The notes beneath the pieces are model-generated. The model saw nothing but the letters and a program-made list of their open reading frames with translations, was not told the DNA's origin and made no database searches. Positions 54,168 through 64,000 of a DNA stretch of 64,000 bases are shown one piece after another. The stretch's first letter is position 1; every line of letters starts with the position of its first letter. Source of the stretch: Ephemerocybe angulata (lineage: Eukaryota; Basidiomycota; Agaricomycetes; Agaricales; Psathyrellaceae). The DNA lies in assembly GCA_013368325.1 (NCBI GenBank), contig JAACJK010000057.1, positions 930,001 through 994,000 on the forward strand, written 5' to 3'. The position numbers and the translations under genes were made by a program.

Positions 54168-54471
54168 AAGGTTAGAGATGCGTAGTCGCTCTCATACCCC
54201 CCACCATAGACTTCTTTATATCTCGGTTCATCGCTGGATGTGCATATCACTTAGCAATACACTTGCATTAATCGCGAACGTTCTATTCTTCAAATTTGGG
54301 AAGCCTGCATTTTGAGCAAGGAAGGATAAGTAGGCGTTTGTAAGGCACCTAAGCACTCTGTTTGAATGAAGTGGGTACTTGTTCCGATTTACTGCTATTT
54401 TACATGCCATAACGAATGTTAGGCGTTGACAACGTAAATATAGCCCTGTCTCTTGACCATCACCATTGCCC

Positions 54472-57131
54472 ATGTTCCGTCTGCGATGTAGGCTGGGCCC
54501 TCGACTTTCACGACAATCTCACACTGGATCACCTTCTGTCGTCCTCCGCCCGTACCAGGACGAGTGTATCAAAGAATGCCTTGACTGGTTGGATCAGGGC
54601 GCGACCAGGATAGGCGTCTCCTTACCCACTGGCTCAGGCAAGACGACCGTGTTCATCTCGTTGCTTTCCCGACTTGCTTCCCTGAAAGAAGCTGGCATGC
54701 GTACCATCGTCATAGTGAACAGCGTGGAGCTCGCAAGGCAGTCAGCAGCTCAGGCACAACGTATGTTCCCCCACTGGAGTGTCGAGATAGAGCAAGGGGC
54801 GAAACACAAAGCTTCTGGGTTCGCTGACTTGTACGTCGAGCTTATTCAAAAACTCTGGATGTACATGTCAGCTTACTTTCACTTGGACAGCACTGTCGCA
54901 ACGTACCAGACCTTGCTCAATCCTGAGCGTTTGGCCAAGTTTGATCCTCATAAAGTCAATGCTATCATTATTGACGAAGCTCACCATGCCGCTGCTCCCT
55001 CGTACGTCCATTAACTTTCCGTATGTACAAAGGCTTTCCTGAATCTCGCTGTCAGATACCGGAAGCTTCTCTCCCACTTCCACACAGACATCCGCCATCC
55101 AGACCGCGAATACATTCCTCCCGTAGAACCAGGACGCATCCCCATCATTGGATTCTCAGCGACCTTTAGTCGGCATGACGGGCTGGCTCTCGGGTCTGTC
55201 TTTGAGCGTATCGTGTACCACCGCGACGTATTGCAGATGATTGACGAGGAATGGTGAATGGGTCTTGAATCACACCTTTACTTTCCTTTCGCTGACTGGG
55301 TTGCACAGGCTTTGCGAGGTGCGGCTGACGTCCGTCCGAGTGAAGCTGGATTTGAACACGGTCAAGCTCAATGCGACGGGAGACTTCTCGACAAGCTCTT
55401 TGGCTAGCGTTATGAACACACCTACCATGAACGACTTGGTCGTCAGAACGTGGCTTGACCGAGCAGGTATGCAATCCGACTTTTTTCGTCAATAATAAAG
55501 TTGATTGAATCTGTCCGTCTCGTGTAGCGGACCGCAAGTCAACACTCATATTCTGCGTCGACATTGCGCATGTCCAGGCACTCGCAGAGTCATTCAGAAA
55601 TTTCGGGGTGGATGCTCGATTTTTGACTGGGAAGACCAACGTCAACGCACGAAAGGAACTCGTTACGGCCTTCAAGGCACAAGAGTTTCCTGTTCTCATC
55701 AACTGCGGTTAGTCCCTGTTCGGCTTTCGAGATTCTGACCGCCTTCTCAATTCGTCACTCTAGCCGTCCTGACAGAGGGTGCTGATATACCCAACATCGA
55801 CTGTGTCATCGTAGCGCGACCTACACGCTCCAAAAATGTCTTTGCCCAGATAGTCAGAACATTTCCCTCCTCCTTCAAGCAACCCCTTCTAATCAGTTTC
55901 TTGCAGATTGGACGGGGAATGCGACTATCGCCGGGAACTGGCAAAAAGGACTGTCATATCATTGACTACGTCGATACGGTCAACCGTATGCCTGGGGTAA
56001 TGTCTGTACCGACCTTGCTCGGCCTCGACCCCATGCAGCTGAAAATCGAAAGTGTGTTCAAGTCTCGTCCTCGATACGGCTCTGGTCTCCGAATATCACT
56101 TATCCATCCAACAGATACCTCGCTCGAAGATCTCAGGGAGCAAGCTAAGAAGCCAGCCGTCGACCTTGGCTCTACTGGGCCTCAACCAGACAAAGTCCCT
56201 CGTGGTTCCGCGTCAGAAGGAATCGACGACGGTAAGGAGCCGCGTGCGATCACATACGAGGAACACGGCAGCCTAGAAAACCTTACGGAGTCGCTGAAAG
56301 ACAAGGAGATGCATATACGATCCCTGAGTCGCTTCGCTTGGGTAACTTGCAACAAGAATCTGCACATCCTGCAGGGATTCAAGGCACTCAAAATAAAGCT
56401 CAAGAGGTCAGGGGAAGAATATGAAGTAAAAAGATATATTCCGATATACAGTCGAAATGCTGGAGCGATGATCGAAAGCTCGTTTACCCTCCTCACCGCT
56501 GCCACCTTGGAGGACGCCGTGCACGGGGCGGACAAATGGATTGTAAATAAGGTGGGCGGGGAAAGTCAAATGTAAGTTTCCACCCTCCATCTTCGAGATG
56601 GATTTTACCCTGACTCCAAATTTCCAGGCTATGTCACTTTGCACCGTGGAGGAAGAGCGCTGCTTCGACCGCTCAGGTCAAGCAAATTATGAACATCTAT
56701 GCCAAGAAGCCACCAAACGACGTGCGGGCGTTTCTCGCTGCCATCGGCTTGATTCTAGACGCAGGACGCGAGGTACCGACGAGAGACGAGATAGAGGCCC
56801 GCCTCAAAGTTATGAAACGAGGTCGATTGCACGACGCTATAACGAGGTTAAAGCACAATGCCAGCGTAAGTTTCCTCGGAATTGCTGTGGACAAACTTGA
56901 CTAATCATTATTCAGAAATACTATGAAACGGAAGGAATTCTTGCTCAAGACCGTGCCCTACGACGTATAAAGATACAGGAGAAGGAAGACATGCGGAAGG
57001 CGAAAGAAACCGTGGCTGTTGGACTTCTTCGCGGAGGCGAAACAATCACGACCTCTTCAAGTCTGAAAGAAGTGGCGACACAGCTTCATGGCTCTGAAGA
57101 GTCAGGGCAGCAGCCTGCTGTGCCGTGTTGA
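54472..57131 (+). CDS. IRC3: Mitochondrial superfamily 2 helicase Irc3-like
   Basis: DEAD/SSL2-type helicase linked in yeast to mitochondrial DNA maintenance. The start MFRLRCRLGPRLSRQSHTGS (54472) looks like a mitochondrial presequence. Motifs: LRPYQDECIKECLDWLDQGA, Walker A VSLPTGSGKTTVFISLLSRL, NAIIIDEAHHAAAPS (DEAH), IIGFSATFSRHDGLALGSVF, ILIFCVDIAHVQALAESF-type motif IV, VLINCAVLTEGADIPNIDCV, and QIIGRGMRLSPGTGKKDCHI (motif VI). A C-terminal region (FAWVTCNKNLHILQ, then a basic helical tail) follows. It ends EESGQQPAVPC with TGA at 57129-57131. The last 86 coding bases overlap the 3' coding end of the opposite-strand pseudouridine kinase gene. Confidence 0.88.
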
Positions 57132-60098
57132 CAAGGCTATCGAGACCCTCTAAATCGTATACCCGCTTGTTATCGCTCGCAATCCCCGCCACCAGTGTCC
57201 CCACGAACGAATCCCCAGCACCAGTCACGTTTTCCACAGTGTCGACCTTGAGGGCCGGGAAGTGCTTCACGACCACGATATCTTTCTTCATCCCATGCGC
57301 AACAATGCATCGCTTGACCATGTTTGTCCGCTGGCTTGCAAACCCAGTTAATGCTGCCTTTTCCGGTGGGATGTGCATGAAGACAAGGACACCCTGCGCT
57401 CCGCATTTGACCCAGATGTGTTGGAAGAATGGAAGGAGGTTGACAGCCATTTGCGCAACTCCCTGTTCAGTCAAGAATCCAAGTTTACCCTTCGAAGGTT
57501 CCTCGTCGTCGACAGGCCGTCTTGCGAGCTGGTCCAAGTCCATGCGGAAGCTCGTGCCCAAGGACAGGTTGTCGATGAACTTCCACCACCAATCCCTCGC
57601 CATCAAGTCGTATTCCTCTGATTTTACCTGTTCAAATACCTCTTGCAGTTCAAGGAGGTTCGGCGTGAAGTGCGAGATCGGCGCTTCTGTCGTTTCCTCG
57701 TTGATGCGAGCCGCGATAGATGGGAGGATTCTGGATGTCTTGTACACTGAGGTCGGTTCGCTTTAAACTGGTCAGATGACGGTAAATGTCATGTCGGCCT
57801 AGGATACCCTTACAATAATGCTATTCAAGATTATCAGTTTGATGACATGCTGCTTGCTGTTAGAACGTACATTTGATTTTGTGCTGGTGGCAATAATTGA
57901 CGAGCTGCTTCAGAGTATCCGCCTTGAGATTCCCATCGAAACAGACATATTCTGGGGTGTGAGCTTGCAGCTGGGGGAGGATCTAGAAGAACGAAAAGTC
58001 AGATCTGCGAACCTATCGTTGTTGGAAACTTAAGCTCACGGCATCGAATGAAAACTCGTTGGTTATGTCCATGTCAGCGACACCGCCAATGAGACCACCT
58101 TGGCCATCAAGCACCATGTTGCAAACCGCTGTGCGGTCCTCGACTGTTACGAATCCATCATTCCTCATTCCAAGTCGGGCAGTCTGTTCAGCTAGGATAT
58201 GCCCGAAGAAATCTTTACCAACAGGCGCGACTAGGAGAGGGCTTAGACCGGGATATGCGGAAGAGGAGACCCTAGTTGCAGCCTCCGTGATGTTCCTCGC
58301 GACACCTCCGAGACTCAAAGCTACCTTACCCGGGATAGTTGAGTGAAGAGCGAGGGCTGGGCTGACATCAGTCTTGCCGGTGGAAATGACATCGATAGCG
58401 GCGCATCCTACGACCACAACTTTGGCAGGTTGAGGCTTGGCGACGGATTGAGAAGCTGTTGGTGTTGATGTTACATCTTGGAATATGCTTGAAGACTTCC
58501 CTGCGGTTTGCGATACAGAAGGCTGGTAGGTGGTGCTAGACTATTCACGTAAAATTATGTTTACCTTAGATGAGCAAAAGTTAGATTGTTGGTAGTTAAT
58601 TACAGACCGAAGAGCCTTGTAAGCGCTGGTAATGGACCGCAATCTGTCCGCCTATGGTGGAAGTTAGCGGACAGCAGGCATGACAAATCTCCTGCAAGAC
58701 GTACCAACGAGAGCATTGTTTTCTAGCAGTGCGATATTGGATTCCAGAGAAAGTCCGCCGTCCAGTTCACGAACCCTGTTAAGTAACCAAGGAGTTACAT
58801 CACTACCTGAGCTCGCCATTCCATTCTGCTCAGACTCCTGAACGGCTTGGTCAATGTAGTTCTGGATTGTCTGACCAGCGCCACGGTACTTCTCCGGAAT
58901 AGGCACTGGGAACATAATCCCACTGTTCAATCCAAGCCTCAAATGGGTATCTATTTCAGGGTTGATCAACTCTGGTATAGTGACAGCGAGAATAAAGCTT
59001 ACCCAGGATCTTGGCAGCGAGGGCAGGGTCGGATGTGCTCCAGGGAACCTGCAGGTATGAATAAGAAAATGCAAGAGACGGCGGTAATAGACGGCAACAT
59101 ACCTTGAAGCCACTTTCCGGGGAGAAGAAAGCAGGGAAATCCCGGGTTTCATTGTAGGGTATAACAGGGACACCGAGTGTTTCCTTGATTAAAATATGTC
59201 AGGTCGCCCATCCGGAACCGGAACGAGGAAGGTACACTACCAGGTACTCCAATGTTCTGGGAAATTGTCAAAAATTGCTCCTGCAAGTGCATTATGAAGC
59301 CTCACCTTTTGATATCGAGAATTGATTTGACTCCAGATGAGACCAAAGCAACAGGACACCGGGCTATCTCTTGCAAGTCGGCGGAAATATCGAACGCTAA
59401 GAACATCGCAGTCAATCACAATTCGAGTTGTCAAGGGGTCTTTCCACAAACAATTTTCCCCGCCTTTGTGAACGCCACCCATTCTATATCAGGATTAACA
59501 CAAGTCATATTTGGAAGGAATTAATGAAGTCATACCCTCCAGTCGCGAAGACCTGTCAGTTGAACCCATAAGCGCTCGTCGCTAAGTAGAGCTTTGCGCG
59601 CGCACCTTAATACCTGCGAGAGCAGAGAAGATTAAAGTCGTACTACAAGTGGTTCCTGCAAAAGCGTGAGCATCGAGAGAGACGTATGTCACGAAGGGAG
59701 CTCGTACCTCCATCCCGTCCTGTCGCAATGGCAGCAGCGATATCACGGCGCGAGATCTTTACTGGCTTCCCAGAAGGGTCTGCCAATCTCTCCAGTTCAT
59801 GCTTCTCCAAACCAATCTTTACGCGACCTCCGACAAGGCCAATCGTAGCAGGTATAGCGCCTGTAGAGCGGACAATTTGCTCTTGTGACAGCGGGACTTC
59901 CAGACTCTGGGGATAGGGAAGCCCATTCGTCACGAGTGCAGTTTCCAGCGAAACCACCGGTTTATTGTGAGCAAGAGCTTCTTCAACTTCGGGGTGAATG
60001 TCGACGGGGGCATCGCGTAACTTCAAATTGTGGATACTTCGCCCCAAAACGCGTTGGGCGAAGGACCTTGTATGGGTGACTGGGCGTAAGAGTAGCAT
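57046..60098 (-). CDS. Bifunctional pseudouridine-5'-phosphate glycosidase / pseudouridine kinase
   Basis: Fusion enzyme for pseudouridine breakdown. The PfkB-type kinase half phosphorylates pseudouridine, and the PsuG/IndA half splits the product to uracil and ribose 5-phosphate. The N-terminus MLLLRPVTHTRSFAQRVLGR (60098) looks like a mitochondrial presequence. Glycosidase motifs: HPEVEEALAHNKPVVSLETA, QIVRSTGAIPATIGLVGGRV, KVFATGGMGGVHKGGE, LRLGLNSGIMFPVPIPEKYR and DVTPWLLNRVRELDGGLSLE. Kinase motifs: KVVVVGCAAIDVISTGKTDV, GKVALSLGGVARNITEAATR, GGVADMDITNEFSFDAV, and the catalytic VENVTGAGDSFVGTLVAGIA. It ends SPLLSDLKRS, TGA at 57046-57048. About twelve introns. Two-domain fusions of this order are known in fungi and animals. 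Confidence 0.92.
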
Positions 60099-60643
60099 CG
60101 CTTGGTCGGCGCTGCACTGGCTAAGATATGCGATGAGTATGTGGAGGATTTAGGCGAGTTTAGTACAGGCCTTACAGGTGTTCAAACGTCTAAACCTTCA
60201 GAGAACGGGCAGTAACTGACTTAGTATCCCGAATCCAGGAGGAGGGGAGCCGAGGTCCGTGAACCAGCAGGTATCGTGCTAGACTCCTATTTATCTTAAA
60301 CTCGGCTAGCCAGTCTGTGACTCGGTTCGAACCCTCACTTCTCCGAACCACGCGAACTGATATGATGGTTCGCCATATTGTGTGTTGTCTGGAACAAATG
60401 GGGCTGAACCCGTGGACGAAACCGGATGCAGAGAACCTCACTCTATTGTTTAAGAAAGGTTGAGAAAGGCCACAGCTTTCTAAAGGGAATCAGAAAAAGC
60501 GCGTCTCTTCCGAACGGAATCACAAAAGGCGCGTCTCTCACCTGGTTCGCTCCAAGAACTGGTTCAAGTCTTTCTATTTATAGACCCATTGATAGGGCAG
60601 ACGGTTCGGCGCGCGTTGCCGACTCGATTAGATCCCTTGAGTT
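60099..60643. promoter_or_regulatory. Divergent promoter with a 30-bp direct repeat upstream of MoaE
   Basis: 545 bp between the pseudouridine gene and MoaE starts. GGAATCANAAAANGCGCGTC (with TCT following) occurs at 60486 and again at 60516, a period of 30 bp with about three mismatches in 24. Both copies lie 130-160 bp before the MoaE ATG. Confidence 0.55.
60486..60539 (+). repeat. Two-copy direct repeat, period 30 bp
   Basis: Copies start at 60486 and 60516 and share GGAATCA, AAAA and GCGCGTCTCT in the same spacing. Each contains GCGCG, a possible binding core. Confidence 0.7.
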
Positions 60644-61324
60644 ATGTCCTCCACCACCATCCCCTCGACCTCTGTAGACGCTCGGCTCGATGTACCTCAG
60701 GGTGTATGCGTCTTGACGCACTCTAAACTCAACACAGAAGAAATAATTGACTCAGTGAAGGATGACGGTGCAGGCGCAATAGCTACGTTTATCGGTGCGT
60801 CTAATCTCGACCCGTCCACTTTCCATCCCCCTTACTGCGAAGCTTTTAGGGACTACGCGAAACTCATTTAAAGGTTGGAAAGCCTAGGAATATCTACATC
60901 CTTGCTTACTGTCCCTACATCAGGGAAAGTGGTGACTCGTTTGGAATATCAAGCGTACTCGAAGCTTGCGATTAAGACTATGGCCTCAATCGTAGAGAGG
61001 GTTAGCCAATCTATCTCGCGATCAGAGCATACGCCAGAGGTCCAGCGCACCGATAATTCCTCCCTGCTGCGATGCTCTCTGTATCATCGGCTGGGGATTG
61101 TTCCCGTTGGGGAAGCATCCATAGGTATGAACATCGTCAATATGGCAGGGAGCAAAGTGTTAACACGGTGTGCAGTCATTGCTGTTTCATCTCCGCATAG
61201 GAAGGAGGCTTTTGTGGCCTGTGAACAGATCTTAGAAGAGGTGAAACAGAAGGTGCAAGTTTGGAAGAGAGAGTTCTACGAGGGAGAACCCGAATCGACT
61301 GCAGAATGGAAAGAAAACCGCTGA
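60644..61324 (+). CDS. MOCS2B: Molybdopterin synthase catalytic subunit MoaE/MOCS2B
   Basis: Large subunit of molybdopterin synthase: transfers sulfur from thiocarboxylated MoaD/MOCS2A to cyclic pyranopterin monophosphate. The start is MSSTTIPSTSVDARLDVPQG (60644), then LNTEEIIDSVKDDGAGAIAT and FIG. Two introns flank a micro-exon of 25 bases (about 60850-60874) coding TTRNSFK. Joined, this gives FIGTTRNSFKGKVVTRLEYQ, the conserved MoaE motif with the catalytic-site Arg. Then YHRLGIVPVGEASIGMNIVN and SSPHRKEAFVACEQILEEVK carry the conserved basic residues, followed by KREFYEGE. The micro-exon is needed to restore the motif, which supports the splicing. The MoaD partner is not in the window. 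Confidence 0.9.
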
Positions 61325-63266
61325 GACTGAGTGCTGACATAGTTAGAGGTACAACCATGTGGTCCCCCACCAAAGTGAGTTCGTTCGGATCCTGTTGGCT
61401 TCGGTGTGATGGTATTACGCTGGTTCCCATGTCCATTCCGAGTCTTTACTTGTAAAGGAACGGTTCTTCAACCGTGAAAGGGACCCAATGCCAAGAGTTT
61501 TTTGAATGCACACTACCCCCAATTGGGAATTCTATGATATTTCGGCCTTCCGCCGCCCTTGCCGACCGCCAGACCATGCGCCCACCGCTGTTTCGGTCCC
61601 CGGTTAACCGCCGGACCCTGCCGGACCTTGCGGCGACCGTTGTTTCGGTCCCCGGGTAAAGCCTTGCAAACGTGGCCGCGTGGCTCTTTGCCCTCGCCCC
61701 TCATGGGCCGCCCGGTTGGGCGCTTAACTTCTCTTCAGGAGCGCTAGCAGTACACAATGTGGTAGTGGGGTACGATGACCGGCCGGTAGCGAGGGGCCAC
61801 AATCGAAGACTGTCGGGTAGGGGGCCCAGGACTAAGCGGTTCTTGGTGCAAACCGTCAAAGGACGAAAAGTGGCGACTCTCAACTCGGGGACGGTGGTGA
61901 ATATCGATTACTATGGACTAAGCCTACCTAGACTATCAAAGTGAAAATATTATCTTGAAGAGTCCAATGACCGGGGCATTGTTTAGTGCTGCAGCGTCTG
62001 TCATCGAGTAGTAAGTGGCCCGTTAGCGTGATATACGGTGTACGAGCGCTGCTTGCCAGTAACGAGCATCGAGCAGTGTCACCAGCGTTCACGCGCCACC
62101 GCAACCGTCCCACAGCAGCCAACAGTTACCCACCTCGCCACTCTTGGCCCATCCATCTGTGAATTTATACGACATACATAGAAGAGTCCGTGCACCGAAC
62201 CCTTGAGTGACACTGGTATGGGTGGATTGTGGCCGTGGCGCTCCCTAACACCCCAAGCGTCCGGAACCGGCCCAACCGAGGGATATCGATCGCCGCCAAG
62301 TGTCGCTGGGTGCCAGGGAGGGTCAGCGATCAACGCACATCGCTCCCAAGCGTCGTTTAGCGTGAGGGAGAGCCAAAAAGTAACTTAGGGTTCGTTCGGT
62401 AACCAGATCCAGTTTTTGGATGTGGATTTTTAGTGCACATCGATGAAGGATGAAAACTGGTGGGTTTCGAGTCTCGACTTGAGGGTTGCTAATACGGAAA
62501 TTAGGTTATCACTATCTTGCCGGGGGGCATTTGTCGGTGCCGCAGCGTGTGGGTATGACAGGGACCCAGGGTATGTAGGAAGGGCATGCAGCACGTTGGT
62601 GACTCTTGAGCACGCCTCGATGGTCAAGGAAGCTGTCGGCAGCCGCAGCGCGCGGGTTAATACAGCATACATTCCTAAAAGGTAACGAGGTAAGGAAATG
62701 AACCGTGAGCCGCAGCGTGCGAGACTCAGCCTTCAGTTCAGGAATTATAAAACACCAGTGTGCCAATCCACAAAACGGTCCTTGAATATTAGACCTCTGC
62801 ACCGTTGCGGGGAGATAATTACACTGTGCACACTACGGTAAGCGACATAATAAAGGGTTAGCACCCTAAATTCCATATCTCCTGCTCTCATGTGCTGGCC
62901 AGGCTGAGATAGGTGACAATGTGAGATTGACCTTAGAGGTTGATGGGGGCCAATACGGTTTGAATACGACAGTACCCTTGGAAATGCAGAGCTCGTTTAC
63001 CTGTATCTACCTTTCTGAGAAGTATTTGCACTCAGAGGACACACTTCCTATGGATAATGAACCAGAATGCTTACCTCAAGACAAGCACAGTTAAGAGTAG
63101 AAAGTAAAGACTCGGAACCGCCGTGCGAAGCAGCGGCCTTCCAGCACAAGTTTGGTTCGTGATTGAGTATATCTTCTGGAAGATGCGCACTGCCACGGGG
63201 GTGGATTGCCACGCAACATTGCTGCAAAGTACTTGCAGATGGGATTTCACTGCTTTTCATGTACCG
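61325..63266. other. Gene-free interval with short imperfect repeats
   Basis: About 1.9 kb without a supportable gene. It holds a two-copy repeat with a 52-bp period (ACCGYTGTTTCGGTCCCCGG at 61584 and 61636). There are three scattered copies of GCCGCAGCG (62539, 62642, 62709). Around 62225-62375 a GC-rich stretch repeats pieces such as CCAAGCGTC and GCGCTCC. TTAGGGTTCGTTCGGTAACC at 62385-62404 resembles the ends of some small inverted-repeat elements, but I find no matching partner. Confidence 0.45.
61584..61660 (+). repeat. Two-copy direct repeat, period 52 bp
   Basis: The unit ACCGYTGTTTCGGTCCCCGG followed by KTAA occurs at 61584 and 61636. Between the copies lies GC-rich sequence with its own short repeat (CCGGACCCTG / CCGGACCTTG). 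Confidence 0.7.
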
Positions 63267-64000
63267 ATGTCCAGGTTTACCGCTGCCCGCCTCAATGTGA
63301 CGTGGCCGGGCTTGCTACTCACCAGCAATGTGGTCATACCCGTCCTCTTCGCCATTCTCCCTCCACACCGGTCATTCCCAGCCTTCACTCCGCGCCAGCT
63401 GATAGATGACCGCGACCTCGTCCCCCTTCTCTTCGCTCCATGGTCAGGCCCGACAAACCTTTCCTCCACTCTATCCAGAGTTCTCCAAATCTTCGCCCTC
63501 GTATCCTACTCCGCCCCAATCTCTGCGTTTTACCAGAATGCGTACTCGACGTGGATCTGTATTGCTTCAGCACGGGGGCTTGCAGGATGGGTTTTGACGA
63601 GATGTGTTGGTTGGGCAGCACCCCGGTTCTTCAAGCACTGGTCGCTCTACGAGTCTTCCAGTGGATTTGGTGCTATCCTATATGTCATGCACATCTTACA
63701 GAGTACAGGGACTTTGAGCAGTCCCCAGCAGCTGCCACTGAGCCTGCCAGGATTCGGGTTTGGCAAGTATGGTCAAGTTCCGATTAGCCTTGTATTCGGT
63801 GCAACGCTTTGCTACCTGGAGGACGCACCCTGGACGTATGGGATCGCCCTCCTTTGTGGGTTTGCCCTTGTCCTTGTACACAGAATGCTGGTTCTCTTCT
63901 TGCCCAAGATCGTCGCCCCTTCGAACCGCATCCCACTCAACCCTCGAAATTGGGATGACCCAGAGATGGCCTTAAATAGAGAAATGTCTGCATTCGAGCA
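63267..64000 (+). CDS. Unrecognised multi-pass membrane protein, partial (runs off right edge)
   Basis: A single open frame of 244 codons with no stop before the window ends. The start is MSRFTAARLNVTWPGLLLTS (63267). Hydrophobic segments: WPGLLLTSNVVIPVLFAILP, VLQIFALVSYSAPISAFY, ISLVFGATLCYLEDAPW and YGIALLCGFALVLVHRMLVL. Between them are polar loops (TPRQLIDDRDLVPLLFAPWS). The last part is cytoplasm-like (PSNRIPLNPRNWDDPEMALN). Four or more membrane helices are likely. I do not recognise the family. Introns could cut the frame, but none is required. The upstream 1.9 kb shows no earlier exon. Confidence 0.6.
   Translation, partial: MSRFTAARLNVTWPGLLLTSNVVIPVLFAILPPHRSFPAFTPRQLIDDRDLVPLLFAPWSGPTNLSSTLSRVLQIFALVSYSAPISAFYQNAYSTWICIASARGLAGWVLTRCVGWAAPRFFKHWSLYESSSGFGAILYVMHILQSTGTLSSPQQLPLSLPGFGFGKYGQVPISLVFGATLCYLEDAPWTYGIALLCGFALVLVHRMLVLFLPKIVAPSNRIPLNPRNWDDPEMALNREMSAFE

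Noticed and set aside
60320..60350. tRNA-like B-box GGTTCGAACC followed by a sequence ending in ACCA
   Set aside because: The five bases on each side of TTCGAAC do not pair on either strand, and no acceptor or D-arm can be built, so it is not a tRNA.
62385..62404. MITE-like end TTAGGGTTCGTTCGGTAACC taken as a mobile element
   Set aside because: No inverted partner or target-site duplication was found by eye, so it is not listed as a mobile element.

Overview
The window is a gene-dense piece of a fungal nuclear genome, most likely a basidiomycete of the Agaricomycotina type. Almost every gene is broken by short introns (about 45-70 nt, GTNNGN...YAG). The gene set is eukaryotic and fungal: Bck1-type MAPKKK, NoxA, cytochrome-b5 sphingolipid desaturase, Pal1, HIS7 fusion, Irc3. 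I recognise 32 protein-coding loci and no tRNA, rRNA, CRISPR array or complete transposon. Two loci run off the window ends. Lineage and exon boundaries are inferred by reading splice signals and reading frames; no search was run.

Layout. 0-13 kb: nucleoporin Nup155/170 (-, cut by the left edge), a Bck1-like MAPKKK (+), NADPH oxidase NoxA (-), spindle-checkpoint MAD2 (-) and TFIID subunit TAF5 (+) sharing a short divergent promoter. 13-24.3 kb: two hypothetical genes, a tandem pair of single-pass membrane glycoprotein paralogues (-), a MetE-like methyltransferase (-) and a Cys-containing membrane protein (-) whose reading frame carries an in-frame TGA. 24.3-36.7 kb: a housekeeping block with RPL13 (+), sphingolipid delta-8 desaturase (-)/Pal1 (+), HIS7 (-)/SER3 (+), RAD51 (-), mitochondrial uL4 (-)/RPS16 (+). 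37-44 kb: a Rap1-like BRCT-BRCT-Myb protein (+), complex I subunit NDUFA11 (-)/Polycomb EED homologue (+), and a Pro/His-rich hypothetical (-). 45-50 kb: a secreted seven-repeat Kex2-type peptide precursor (-), ESF1 (+), NudC (-). 49.7-61.3 kb: SIZ/PIAS SUMO ligase (+), ADP/ATP carrier (+), Irc3 helicase (+) overlapping tail-to-tail a bifunctional pseudouridine-phosphate glycosidase/pseudouridine kinase (-), and MoaE (+). 61.3-63.3 kb is gene-free and contains short imperfect repeats. The last 734 bases are the 5' part of an unrecognised multi-pass membrane protein.

Many neighbours are divergent pairs with 98-270 bp between start codons: MAD2/TAF5, Cys-protein/RPL13, desaturase/PAL1, HIS7/SER3, uL4m/RPS16, NDUFA11/EED, NudC/SIZ1. 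Some are functionally coherent (His and Ser biosynthesis around a Gcn4-type half-site; mitochondrial and cytosolic ribosomal proteins). MCB-type ACGCGT boxes lie upstream of RAD51 and MAD2.

The three most unusual items are: (1) a MAPKKK that carries the region normally found before the Bck1 kinase domain after it instead, an apparent circular permutation; (2) the seven-repeat secreted peptide precursor, whose last repeat ends in a stop codon exactly where the other six have Arg-Arg; (3) a gene whose in-frame stop either marks a pseudogene or lies in a 60-nt intron with an unusual GAG acceptor.
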